Positions 8,116-15,729 are shown, numbered from the stretch's first letter. The stretch: 20,365 nucleotides of DNA from DATGQT01 sp033720695 (GCA_033720695.1 JAWWCA010000037.1:1-20365); one strand, 5' to 3'. Translations and numbers: made by a program. The notes: a model not told the origin generated them from the letters alone.

Positions 8116-8305
8116 GGAACAGGCTGTCGTCTCCGCTGCGGCATCGAATGCGGGTCGGGCGACGCCGTGCAGGAGCCGGAAGCAGATGGTCGAGGCGGCG
8201 TGACGCGCAGCACACGTCGACGACACGGCATGCCCGCGCGAGAGATAGAAGAGATCGTTGTTGGTGAAGTTCCATCCCCCTAGCTCTCCCCATGAGGGAG
8301 CCGTG

Positions 8306-8312
8306 TATCTTG
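8306..8312 (+). promoter_or_regulatory. Candidate -7 promoter element of the B12 operon
   Basis: TATCTTG preceded by GTG matches the -7 pattern seen elsewhere in the window. It sits about 20-25 bases before the first riboswitch stem, which gives a sensible transcription start near 8318. No -33 TTG is found at the 21-base spacing. Confidence 0.45.
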
Positions 8313-8329
8313 CCCCCTAGTTCCTTCCC

Positions 8330-8566
8330 ATGCGCCTCGGGTGTCCCGTCTCGGCGGGACCAATAGGGAATCCGGTGAGAGTCCGGAGCTGTGCCCGCAA
8401 CTGTAGGCGGCCCGCCCCACGGCGGCGACGCGACGGCCACTGTCCCGCATCGTCTGGATGCGTTGGGATGGGAAGGCCGGCGCCGAGCCGGGGGAGCCAC
8501 GGGCCGCGAGCCAGGAGACCTGCCCGACCGCGCGTTCGCCACGACCTCCGGGACCAGAGGGTCGGG
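8330..8566 (+). promoter_or_regulatory. Cobalamin riboswitch
   Basis: The conserved core is easy to read: AGGGAATCCGGTGAGAGTCC (8374-8393), then CTGTGCCCGCAACTGTA (8389-8405 region), and the B12 box AGCCAGGAGACCTGCC at 8509-8524. These are the hallmark elements of cobalamin riboswitches. A variable GC-rich arm lies between the core and the B12 box. After the box, CCCGACC (8523-8529) can pair with GGTCGGG (8558-8564), a possible expression-platform or switching stem. The outer boundaries are approximate. It precedes a BtuB-type receptor gene, so B12 should repress the operon. Confidence 0.96.
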
Positions 8567-8607
8567 TGTCCGCCTCCGGCGCCTTTCGCGGGCCGTGTGC
8601 GCGTGCC

Positions 8608-8636
8608 GCCCGATTCTCCGTTGAGGATCGGGCTTT
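8608..8636 (+). terminator. Riboswitch expression-platform hairpin
   Basis: GCCCGATTCTC (8608-8618) pairs with GAGGATCGGGC (8623-8633) around the loop CGTT, an 11-bp stem with one T-G wobble, followed by TTTCTC. The stem ends six bases before the ATG at 8640. It can act as an intrinsic terminator, although the U-run is only three long, or it can hide the ribosome entry site. Either fits B12-dependent repression of the receptor gene. Confidence 0.7.
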
Positions 8637-8639
8637 CTC

Positions 8640-10550
8640 ATGCACCGCCGCTTTCTCGCTTTCGCCTTCCTGAGCGGAGCCGCCGGGCTCTCCGCCACGC
8701 CGGGCCTCGCCCAGCCGGCGCCGCCGGACACCACGCTGCCCGCCGTCACCGTCACGGCCGCGCGCGTGCCGGTGCCGACGCGCGACGCCCCCGCCCGCGT
8801 CACCGTCCTCGACCGGGCGGCTGTGGAGGCGACGGGGGCCGTGAGCGTCGCGGATGTGCTGGAGCGCCGGGCGTCGGGGTTCGTCCGACGCTACGGCGGG
8901 GGGCTGGCGACGATGAGCCTCCGCGGGGCCGCCTCGGCGCAGACGCTCCTGCTCCTCGATGGCCGCCGTCTGACGGACCCCCAACTCGGGCCGCTCGACC
9001 TCAGCCTCCTGCCGACGGTCCTCCTGGAGTCGGTCGAGGTGCTGCACGGCGGGGGCGCGTCGCTCTACGGCTCCGACGCCCTCGGCGGCGTCGTTCACCT
9101 CCAGGCGCTTCGGCCGACCGGGGAGGACCGGGTCCGGCTCGTGAGCGAGGCCGGAGCGTGGGGGCAGCGCCGCCTCGCCGGGGCGGCGACGGCGGACACG
9201 GGTGCCTGGCGGGCCGTGGCCGCCGTCGAAGCCGAGGGGGCTGAGAGCGACTACCGCTACCGCGAGACGGCTCGCGTCGGCGCACCGCTCGTGGCGAACG
9301 ACGGGTGGGACCGCCGCCGCCTCTCGGGCTACACCGCGCTCGCCTGGTCCGACGGCCCCTGGCGTGTCCGCACCGCCCTCCTCGCCGCGGACGCCGAGCG
9401 CGGCCTCGGCGGCACGGACTCGGTGGGCGCGCGGCAGTGGGACCGCCACGCTCGCGGCTGGCTCGACGCCACGTACACGGCTCGCTGGGGGCGGCTCGAG
9501 GCGGGGGGGTACGCCCAGCACACGCGCCTCCGCTACGCCAGCCCGTTCCCGGCCGGCGACCGTCCCGACGCGCTCGACGAGACGGGCCGGACGCTCTCGG
9601 CCGGGATGGACGCCCGAGCGCACGTCCAGGCGGTTCCGGGCTGGACGCTCACGGGGCTCGCCAGCGTCGGCCTCGGACGAGCCGAGCACCCGAGCTTGGA
9701 CGCTGACGCCCTCGACCGGCACGCCGCCCTCGCCGTCTCGGCGGCGCCAACGTCCGGGCGCCTCCGGCTCTACCCCGCCCTCCGCCTCGACGCCTACGCC
9801 CCGGCCGAAGCCGACCGCCGCCTCGTCCCCAGCCCGTCCCTCGGCCTGAACCTGCAGCCGGCCGCCGACGAGCGGCTCCGCCTGAAAGCCAGCCTCGCGC
9901 GGTCGTTCCGCATGCCGACGCTCAACGACCGCTACTGGCGCCCCGGCGGCAACGCCGCCCTCCGCCCCGAGCGGGGCTGGAGCGCCGACGCCGGGCTCGT
10001 CTGGGGCGGGCGCGTCCGCGCCGAGCTCACGGCCTTCGCGGCGACGGCGCAGGACCAGATCGTGTGGCGGCCGACGGGCGCGGGGTACTGGGCACCCGAG
10101 AACGTCGCGCGGACGCGGAGCCTGGGGGTCGAGGCGAGCGCCGAAGGCGCGTGGGCGCTCGGCGGAGCGGTCGTCGAGGCCGGCGTGCGCGGCGCGTTCA
10201 CCGACGCCCGCGACCGCTCCGATCCCACGGCCCGGTCGTTCGATCAGCCCCTCCGCTACGTCCCCCGCCTCACGTCGACGGCGTGGACGGCGCTCGGCCG
10301 CGGCCCCCTCCGCCTCGACCTCGGCGCGCGGTACGTCGGCCGCCGCGCCACGACGACGGACGCGAGCCAGTCGCTCGACCCCTACCTCGTCCTCGACGGG
10401 CAGCTCCGCTACACGCGGCGGGTCGCGGGCGTGGACGCAACGCTCGGGCTCGCCGTCGAGAACCTGACCGACCGCCGCTACGAGCCCGTCCAGTCCTACG
10501 TCATGCCGCCGCGGCACCTCCGCGTGCGCCTCCTCCTCCAGACCCGATGA
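8640..10550 (+). CDS. btuB: TonB-dependent vitamin B12 receptor, BtuB-like
   Basis: A 636-residue outer-membrane receptor. Residues 1-24 form a signal peptide (cleavage after GLA), followed by a TonB-box-like LPAVTVTA (33-40). The plug domain spans about 52-158 with ARVTVLDR, MSLRGAASAQTLLLLDGRRLTD (92-113) and GGGASLYGSDALGGVVHL (137-154). The remainder has the alternating Tyr/Arg/Trp-rich strands of a 22-stranded barrel and the TonB-receptor C-terminal signature ENLTDRRYEPV. The chain ends LLLQTR, not in the usual aromatic residue. The cobalamin riboswitch directly upstream assigns the substrate. It should import B12 across the outer membrane using ExbB/ExbD/TonB energy, which is not encoded here. 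Its stop overlaps the start of the next gene (ATGA). Confidence 0.93.
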   Translation: MHRRFLAFAFLSGAAGLSATPGLAQPAPPDTTLPAVTVTAARVPVPTRDAPARVTVLDRAAVEATGAVSVADVLERRASGFVRRYGGGLATMSLRGAASAQTLLLLDGRRLTDPQLGPLDLSLLPTVLLESVEVLHGGGASLYGSDALGGVVHLQALRPTGEDRVRLVSEAGAWGQRRLAGAATADTGAWRAVAAVEAEGAESDYRYRETARVGAPLVANDGWDRRRLSGYTALAWSDGPWRVRTALLAADAERGLGGTDSVGARQWDRHARGWLDATYTARWGRLEAGGYAQHTRLRYASPFPAGDRPDALDETGRTLSAGMDARAHVQAVPGWTLTGLASVGLGRAEHPSLDADALDRHAALAVSAAPTSGRLRLYPALRLDAYAPAEADRRLVPSPSLGLNLQPAADERLRLKASLARSFRMPTLNDRYWRPGGNAALRPERGWSADAGLVWGGRVRAELTAFAATAQDQIVWRPTGAGYWAPENVARTRSLGVEASAEGAWALGGAVVEAGVRGAFTDARDRSDPTARSFDQPLRYVPRLTSTAWTALGRGPLRLDLGARYVGRRATTTDASQSLDPYLVLDGQLRYTRRVAGVDATLGLAVENLTDRRYEPVQSYVMPPRHLRVRLLLQTR

Positions 10551-11644
10551 CGATGAAACGACTCCTCTTCGCCCTCCTGCTCCTCGCCGCGGCCGGCTGC
10601 GACACGGCCGACCCCGAGGTCAGGCTCACGACGGCCCAGATCGTCGTCGGCAACCAGGGCAACTTCACCGACAACAACGGCACGGTGACGTTCTACGACC
10701 CCGAGACGGGCGAGCGGACGCTCGACGCCGTGCCCGGGCTCGGCGGGCTCGTCCAGAAGCTGCACCTCGTCGGCGGCCGGCTCTACGTCCTGCTCAACTT
10801 CAGCGACTCGTTTGCGACCGGGCGCGGGCGCATCGCCGTGGTGAGCCCCTACACGGGCGAGGTGCAGGACGAGATCGCGGTCTCGACGCCGCGGGGCCTC
10901 GCCCTCGTGTCGGCGCAGCGCGGCTACGTCACCAACCTCTACGCCGGCACCGTCACGCCCGTGGACTTCGCCGCCGGCATGGCCGGCGAGCCCGTCGAGG
11001 TCGGCCTCAACCCCGAGGGCATCGTGGCCGTCGGCGACCGGGTCTACGTCGGCAACGGCGGGTTCGGGTTCTCGTCGACGGTCTCGGTCCTCGACGCGGG
11101 CACCGGCGTCGTCGTCGAGACGATCGACGTCGGGTGCGACGGCCCGCGCTCGCTCCTGGCCGACGGCGAGGGCGAGGTGTGGGTGTTCTGCACCGGCAAG
11201 ACCGTCTTCGACCCCGAGACGTTCGAGGTCATCGAGCGGACGGACGGGGCCGTCGTCGTGCTCGACGGGCCGACAGGCGCAGAGGTGGCGCGCTTCGACG
11301 TGGACGACCAGCTCGGAACGGCCAGCTTCGGCGACGACGCGGCGTACAGCGTCCAGCAGCAGGAGGCCTACGTGGTCGAGGCGAGCACGCGCGTGCTCCG
11401 CTTCGACACGGCCACCAACACGCGCAGCGAGGCGCTGCCCCGGGTCGTCGCCGAGGGCGCCTCCATCGGGGGCATCGCCTACGACGACGGCGCCGACGGC
11501 CTGCTCGTGGCGACGGTCCCGGACGACTTCGTCTCGTCGGGCTCGGTGCTCCGGCTCGACCGCGCGGGCACCGTGATCGAGGAGGTCCAGGTCGGCCTCA
11601 TCCCGTCGACGCTGGCCGCCTTCACGGTCGCCGGGGAGAAGTGA
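10547..11644 (+). CDS. btuG: BtuG-like surface lipoprotein, beta-propeller (YncE/DUF5074-type)
   Basis: A 365-residue lipoprotein with the signal MTMKRLLFALLLLAAAGC and lipidated Cys18. The mature chain is a series of beta-propeller blades, each with a turn such as FYDPETGERTLDAVPG, VVSPYTGEVQDEIAVS, VLDAGTGVVVETIDVG, VLDGPTGAEVARFDV and LRLDRAGTVIEEVQVG. In Bacteroides, BtuG is a seven-bladed propeller lipoprotein on the cell surface that captures B12 for BtuB. The fold, the lipobox, the 4-base overlap with btuB and the shared riboswitch all fit that role. The open frame upstream of 10547 is only a shadow inside btuB. An ATG at 10553 is an alternative start. The BtuG assignment rests on fold and context; residue-level B12 contacts cannot be checked here. 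Confidence 0.82.
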   Translation: MTMKRLLFALLLLAAAGCDTADPEVRLTTAQIVVGNQGNFTDNNGTVTFYDPETGERTLDAVPGLGGLVQKLHLVGGRLYVLLNFSDSFATGRGRIAVVSPYTGEVQDEIAVSTPRGLALVSAQRGYVTNLYAGTVTPVDFAAGMAGEPVEVGLNPEGIVAVGDRVYVGNGGFGFSSTVSVLDAGTGVVVETIDVGCDGPRSLLADGEGEVWVFCTGKTVFDPETFEVIERTDGAVVVLDGPTGAEVARFDVDDQLGTASFGDDAAYSVQQQEAYVVEASTRVLRFDTATNTRSEALPRVVAEGASIGGIAYDDGADGLLVATVPDDFVSSGSVLRLDRAGTVIEEVQVGLIPSTLAAFTVAGEK

Positions 11645-11862
11645 GCGGCGTGCGGATCGACCGGTGTTCCTGCTTCGGGCGGACCTTCGCCGCGCTGAAG
11701 CGCGTGGCCGAGGCGACGGGCGCCCGGACGGTGCCCGCGCTCCAGGAGCACGTCGCGTTCGGGCAGCAGTGCGCGCTGTGCCACCCGTACGTCCGGCGGA
11801 TGCTGCGCACGGGCGAGACGGTCTTCCGCGAGATCGTGACGGAAGCGGACGAACCCGCGTGA
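11641..11862 (+). CDS. Small BFD-like [2Fe-2S]-binding protein
   Basis: A 73-residue protein starting at GTG, which overlaps the stop of the propeller gene (GTGA) and implies translational coupling. Cysteines are arranged as C9-x-C11-x32-C44-x2-C47, with GQQCALC around the second pair. This is the spacing of the bacterioferritin-associated ferredoxin (BFD) domain, whose E. coli member has CLC and GNQCGKC as I recall. The helical stretch between the pairs (FAALKRVAEATGARTVPALQEHVA) also fits the BFD fold. It is cytosolic, having no signal peptide. No ferritin or reductase gene lies nearby. Its position as third gene of a B12-riboswitch operon suggests a role linked to cobalamin handling or reduction, which is inference only. 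Confidence 0.8.
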   Translation: MSGVRIDRCSCFGRTFAALKRVAEATGARTVPALQEHVAFGQQCALCHPYVRRMLRTGETVFREIVTEADEPA

Positions 11863-11864
11863 GC

Positions 11865-11894
11865 GGCGAGGGGTACACGCGGGTGCCCCTCGCC
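11865..11894 (+). terminator. Strong hairpin after the B12 operon
   Basis: GGCGAGGGGTAC (11865-11876) pairs with GTGCCCCTCGCC (11883-11894) over all 12 positions (one T-G wobble), leaving a six-base loop. It starts three bases after the stop codon of the BFD-like gene. No T-run follows, so it may be a Rho-assisted or 3'-protecting structure. It suggests that the B12 operon ends here, with the deacetylase gene being a separate or attenuated unit. Confidence 0.6.
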
Positions 11895-11910
11895 GGCCAC
11901 CCCCTCCGTC

Positions 11911-12645
11911 GTGTCGCGCTCCATCCTCTACGTGTTCCCCCACCCGGACGACGAGTCGTTCGGGCCCGGCCCGGCCATCGCCCGGCAGGTGCGAGAGGGG
12001 CACGCCGTTCACCTCCTCACGCTCACGAGGGGCGGCGCAACGAAACAGCGCCACCGCCTCGGCCTCTCCGTCGACGAGATGGGTGCCGTCCGCGCGCGGG
12101 AGATGCAATGCGTCGAGGGCACCTACGGGCTCGCCTCCTTCACGCTGCGCAACTACCCCGACCGCGGACTCGCCGCCCTCGACCCGCGCGTGCTGGAGCG
12201 CGAGGTGGCGGCCCGCGTCCGTGCCGTCCGGCCCGACGTGCTCGTGACGTACGCCGTGGAGGGCGTGAGCGGGCATCCGGACCACCTCGTTGCGCACGCC
12301 GTCGTCAAGCGGGTCTTCTGCGCCCTGCGGGAGGAGGGCCGCCTGCACCGCCTCGCGCTGTTCACCGTCGTCGAGCGCGAGGGGGATCCCGATGCGGATC
12401 GGCCCGTGGCGCTCTGCCGCACCCCGCCGGGCGAGATCGACGCCCGCGTCACATTCAACGACGCCGACCGGGCAACGGCCGAGGCGGCGCTCGCCTGCTA
12501 CGAGAGCTACCGTGCGGTGATCGAGGCCCACGATCCGCTCGCGGAGGTGGCCGGCGGGGTGCCGTTCGTCCTCTTCGACGAGGTGCACCAGGCGCTGCTC
12601 GACAGCCTCACCGCTGATCTGCCCCCGGTCAGCGCTCGCCCCTGA
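11911..12645 (+). CDS. PIG-L/LmbE family zinc deacetylase
   Basis: A 244-residue protein of the PIG-L family of N-acetylglucosamine-type deacetylases (includes MshB and BshB). The zinc motif PHPDDE is at residues 10-15 (His11, Asp14), with the catalytic Asp13. The second zinc motif GHPDH is at 121-125 (His125). The family-typical TRGGATKQ follows the second strand (residues 39-46). In this family the substrate is often a GlcNAc conjugate such as a thiol precursor (bacillithiol or mycothiol), but nothing here fixes it. The start is a GTG after a CT-rich leader. The 3' end overlaps the convergent pgeF-like gene by 17 bases, so the two transcripts are antisense to each other at their ends. Confidence 0.9.
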   Translation: MSRSILYVFPHPDDESFGPGPAIARQVREGHAVHLLTLTRGGATKQRHRLGLSVDEMGAVRAREMQCVEGTYGLASFTLRNYPDRGLAALDPRVLEREVAARVRAVRPDVLVTYAVEGVSGHPDHLVAHAVVKRVFCALREEGRLHRLALFTVVEREGDPDADRPVALCRTPPGEIDARVTFNDADRATAEAALACYESYRAVIEAHDPLAEVAGGVPFVLFDEVHQALLDSLTADLPPVSARP

Positions 12646-13318
12646 GTCCGATGAAGCCGAGGAGGCGGCCGGGCGTCCCCCCCTCGGCGCGGTACGAGTA
12701 GAACCGGTCGAGCTCCGAGGCCGTGCACGCGGCGTCGATCTCGGTCTGCCCCTCGGGGACGCCGGCCGCGCGGAGCTGGGCGGCGACGGCCCCCCTGAGG
12801 TCCACGTGCGGACGCGGCCAGTCGGGCCGCCGCACGACGTGCTCAGCGGCGAACTGCGCCGCCACCTCCTCGCCCACCTCGAACGCCTCTGCTGAGATGC
12901 AGGGCCCGACGTAGGCGCGGATCCGCGCCGGCGCGGCGCCGCGCCCTTCCAACGTCTCTACCGCTCGCCTCACCACCACCGCCACCGTCCCCCCCCACCC
13001 CCAGTGGCACGCCCCGACGACGCCCGCCGCCGCATCGGCGAGGAGGACGAGGGCACAGTCGGCGGAGAGGACGGTGAGGAGCACGCCGGGCCTACTGGTG
13101 ACGAGGCCGTCGTGCGCGGGCGTGTGCCCGCCGGCTTCCACGACGGCCACGTCGCTGGCGTGGACCTGCCCGGCGCTCGCGACCTCGGCGAAGTCAAACT
13201 GCGCACCGAGCCGTGGCCGGGCGTCGTCGAGGACGCCCTCGGCAGGGGGTGCGAAGGCTCGCGTGGTGAACCCGGCGACGACGGCGGGCAGGTCGGCGAA
13301 GACGGCGGGGCGGATCAT
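12629..13318 (-). CDS. pgeF: Laccase-domain protein, PgeF/YfiH family
   Basis: A 229-residue protein of the YfiH/PgeF family (multicopper polyphenol-oxidase laccase fold), linked to peptidoglycan editing and to purine nucleoside phosphorolysis/deamination in different studies. Metal-site residues are visible: QVH with His53, SADC with Cys88 and ACHWGW with His105. GPCIS (138-142), HVDL and the C-terminal FYSYRAEGGTPGRLLGFI are also family features. The usual HAGWRG motif reads HWGWGG here, so the conserved Ala and Arg are replaced. Its ATG overlaps the aroE stop (ATGA), making it the last gene of a TPR-aroE-pgeF operon. The family is firm; activity with the altered motif is uncertain. Confidence 0.88.
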   Translation of the reverse strand: MIRPAVFADLPAVVAGFTTRAFAPPAEGVLDDARPRLGAQFDFAEVASAGQVHASDVAVVEAGGHTPAHDGLVTSRPGVLLTVLSADCALVLLADAAAGVVGACHWGWGGTVAVVVRRAVETLEGRGAAPARIRAYVGPCISAEAFEVGEEVAAQFAAEHVVRRPDWPRPHVDLRGAVAAQLRAAGVPEGQTEIDAACTASELDRFYSYRAEGGTPGRLLGFIGLRGER

Positions 13319-14190
13319 AACGACGAGAGGGCGGCGTGAACGGCGTCGAGTGGCATCTCGCGGCCGGTCCAGAGGCGGAACGCGGCGGCGGCCTGTCCGA
13401 TGAGCATGGCGAGGCCGCCGAGTGGCGTGGCGCCCTCCGCAGCGGCCTCGCGGAGCAGGCGAGTCTCCGTCGGAGCATAGACGAGGTCGTAGACGATCTG
13501 GCCCGGGTGGAAGTCGGCGGCGTCCGGCCAGGGCGTCTCGTGGTCGTGCGGCGCCATGCCCACGGGCGTGGCATTGACGACGAGCGCGCTCTCGCGGAGG
13601 GCCGGCGCTGCCTCCGCGAGGGCGATGGGGCGGAGGGCGTCGTAGGCGTCGTACGGAGCGAGCGCGGCGGCGAGGCGCTGGGTCTGGTCCGGCCGCCGGG
13701 CGGCGATGGTGAGGCGCGTCGGCTCCAGCGTGGTCAGGAGGGCGTAGGCCGCGGCACGGGCAGCCCCCCCCGCGCCGAGCACGAGGGCCGACGCGCCGTG
13801 GAGCCGGTCGGCGAGGGGGTGGAGCGGTTCTAGGAACCCTTCAACGTCGGTGTTCTCGCCACGCACGGTGCCGTCGTCCTCGACCACCAGCGTGTTGACG
13901 GCCCCGACAGCGGCGGCGGTCGGGGCGAGCCGGTCGAGGAGGGGGAGGACGGCCTCCTTGTGGGGCACCGTGACGTTCGCGCCGAGGGCACCGAGCGCCC
14001 GCAACCCGGCGACGGCGTCAGGCAGGGCGGCGGGAGGGACGCGGCAAGCGAGGTAGACGGCGTCGAGCCCGAGCGCCTGGAAGGCCGCGTTGTGGAGGGC
14101 CGGCGAGCGCGAGTGCGCGACGGGGTCACCCAAGAGGACGGCGAAGCGGCGAGGGGGAGTGGGTCCCTCCGCCCCGTCTAGCCCAGCCAT
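13315..14190 (-). CDS. aroE: Shikimate dehydrogenase
   Basis: A 291-residue enzyme catalysing the NADP-dependent reduction of 3-dehydroshikimate to shikimate, a step towards aromatic amino acids. The substrate site has SRSP (Ser27, Ser29), VPHKE with catalytic Lys78, Asn99 in AVNT and NTD with catalytic Asp115. The nucleotide-binding loop is GAGGAARA (139-146), followed by AARRPDQ, where the arginines fit NADP preference. NATPVGM and the C-terminal GGLAMLIGQAAAAFRLWTG complete the family pattern. The frame is open far upstream through the TPR gene, but that part is a shadow; the ATG at 14190 lies 11 bases after the TPR stop. The first 13 residues are an extra tail before the conserved FAVLLGDP. 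Confidence 0.94.
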   Translation of the reverse strand: MAGLDGAEGPTPPRRFAVLLGDPVAHSRSPALHNAAFQALGLDAVYLACRVPPAALPDAVAGLRALGALGANVTVPHKEAVLPLLDRLAPTAAAVGAVNTLVVEDDGTVRGENTDVEGFLEPLHPLADRLHGASALVLGAGGAARAAAYALLTTLEPTRLTIAARRPDQTQRLAAALAPYDAYDALRPIALAEAAPALRESALVVNATPVGMAPHDHETPWPDAADFHPGQIVYDLVYAPTETRLLREAAAEGATPLGGLAMLIGQAAAAFRLWTGREMPLDAVHAALSSL

Positions 14191-14201
14191 CCCCGGCCCC
14201 G

Positions 14202-15620
14202 CTACCGTCGCGGCTCGTCGCCCGCGCCGCCGGAGGGGGCGCCCCCCCATAGCTCGCGGTAGGCGTGGCGGAACTCCTCGGTGTGGGCCGGGTCGAGCTC
14301 GCAGGCCCGGTCGAGCGCACGCAGCGCCGACTCCCGCTGACCGACGGCCGCGAGCACCTGCGCCTGCCGGAGGTGGGCCTCCGTGGACGACGGGTCGATG
14401 CGGACGACTTCGGCGTAGGCGCTGAGCGCGTCGGCGGCGAGGCCGGCTTCGAGGCGGGTCTCGGCGAGGTCGAGCCAGGCCTCCGCGTTCTCGGGGTCGA
14501 GCTCGACCACCTTGGTGTAGGAGTGGAGCGCGTCGGCGAGGCGGCCGGCGTTGTACTCGCTGTCGGCGCGGGCGTGCCAGTACTCGGCGACGGCGGGGTC
14601 GAGGGCGAGCGCGCGAGCGAAGACGCCGAGGGCGTCGCCGTAGCGCTCGAGGGCGTCGTAGCAGCAGCCGAGGCCGTACCACGCGTCGGCGTACTCGGGG
14701 TCGTCCTGGACGGCGCGGAGGAGGTAGGAGACCGCCGTGGCGTAGTCCTCCTTCTCCTCGTAGGCGATGCCGAGGTTGTAGTAGGTGGCCGCGTCGCCGT
14801 CCTCGTATTCGAGCACCTTGAGGTAGCTCTCGATGGCCTCGTCGGTGCGGCCGAGGTTGGCGAGCGCGTTGCCGCGGTTGTACCACGCGCTTGCGAAGTC
14901 GTCGCAGATGGCCGTGGCGAAATCGTAGGAGTCGACGGCCTCCTCGTAGCGGCTGAGCCGGTTGAGCACGATGCCGCGGTTGTACCACGCGTTCTGCGCG
15001 TAGGGGTCGAGGTCGATCTGGCGGTCGTAGCAGGCGACGGAGTCGTCGAGGCGCTCGAGCTGGTCGTAGCAGTAGCCGAGCTCGTACCACACCTCCGGGT
15101 GCTCGTCGTCGAGCTCGGCGCAGCGGAGGAGGACCGCGATGGCCTCGTCGTAGCGGTTCACCTTCTCGAGTGCGATGCCCTGGTTGAAGAGGGCGTCGGC
15201 GTTGAGGGGGTCGAGGGCGAGGGCGCGGCTGTAGGCGGCGAGGGCCTCCTCGGTCCGCCCGAGGGCGTCGAGGGTCACCCCGCGGTTGACGACGGTCTCG
15301 GCGTCGGCGGGGTTGAGGGCGAGGGCGCGGTCGTAGGCGGCGAGCGCCTCGTCGTGGCGGTCGAGGTGGTTGAGGAGGATGCCGCGGCGCAGCCAAGTGT
15401 CGGACTGATAGGGCTGCTGCTCGAGGGCGTGGTCCACGACGCCGAGGGCGTCCTCGAGGCGCCCTTGCTCGAAGTAGTACGTCGCGAAGTGCTCGAGGGA
15501 CTCGGAGTCGAAGAAGGCAGCTTCGCCGCGGGCGCGGCTCGACTCGTAAGCCTCGAGGAGGTCGCGCAGCTCGTCACTGCCCGCCGGGTCTTCGAATTCG
15601 TCGAACTCGAAATCGAACAT
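14202..15620 (-). CDS. Protein with 12 tandem TPR repeats
   Basis: A 472-residue soluble protein built from about 12 consecutive tetratricopeptide repeats on a strict 34-residue period, starting near residues 42, 74, 108, 142, 176, 210, 244, 278, 312, 346, 380 and 414. Typical blocks are EALAAYDRALALNP and EAWLDLAETRLEAG. The N-terminus is very acidic and aromatic (FDFEFDEFEDP), and the tail after 455 is short and Gly/Pro-rich. There is no signal peptide, so a cytosolic protein-protein scaffold is likely. It is the first gene of an operon with aroE (11-base gap) and pgeF. A good promoter lies 84 bases upstream of the start. The partner is unknown. Confidence 0.9.
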   Translation of the reverse strand: MFDFEFDEFEDPAGSDELRDLLEAYESSRARGEAAFFDSESLEHFATYYFEQGRLEDALGVVDHALEQQPYQSDTWLRRGILLNHLDRHDEALAAYDRALALNPADAETVVNRGVTLDALGRTEEALAAYSRALALDPLNADALFNQGIALEKVNRYDEAIAVLLRCAELDDEHPEVWYELGYCYDQLERLDDSVACYDRQIDLDPYAQNAWYNRGIVLNRLSRYEEAVDSYDFATAICDDFASAWYNRGNALANLGRTDEAIESYLKVLEYEDGDAATYYNLGIAYEEKEDYATAVSYLLRAVQDDPEYADAWYGLGCCYDALERYGDALGVFARALALDPAVAEYWHARADSEYNAGRLADALHSYTKVVELDPENAEAWLDLAETRLEAGLAADALSAYAEVVRIDPSSTEAHLRQAQVLAAVGQRESALRALDRACELDPAHTEEFRHAYRELWGGAPSGGAGDEPRR

Positions 15621-15696
15621 ACGCTGGCGTTCCGGGTGGGGTGGGGGGGAGCCCCGTGGAAGGCGTTAGGGGAGCCGGCAGGCCGCCGGGCGAGGC

Positions 15697-15729
15697 GTAT
15701 AATACGGGGGCGGCCGTCACGGTTGCAAA
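15697..15729 (-). promoter_or_regulatory. Promoter of the TPR-aroE-pgeF operon
   Basis: Reading the minus strand, TTTG (15729 to 15726) is followed by exactly 21 bases and TATTATAC (15704 to 15697). The TTTG/TTG-N21-TAT layout is the same as in the two rRNA promoters near 19623 and 19761 and agrees with the Bacteroidota-type -33/-7 promoter. The predicted transcript starts near 15690, about 70 bases before the ATG. Confidence 0.6.

Noticed and set aside
8280..10517. Long open frame of 745 codons on the minus strand across btuB
   Set aside because: It is a high-GC shadow: Arg/Ala/Gly/Pro-rich with no family features, fully antisense to a receptor with clear domains and a riboswitch.
14191..15396. 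Apparent fusion of an upstream domain to AroE (frame open from 15396)
   Set aside because: The extra part is Arg/Pro-rich and overlaps the TPR gene out of frame. The ATG at 14190 gives a normal shikimate dehydrogenase.
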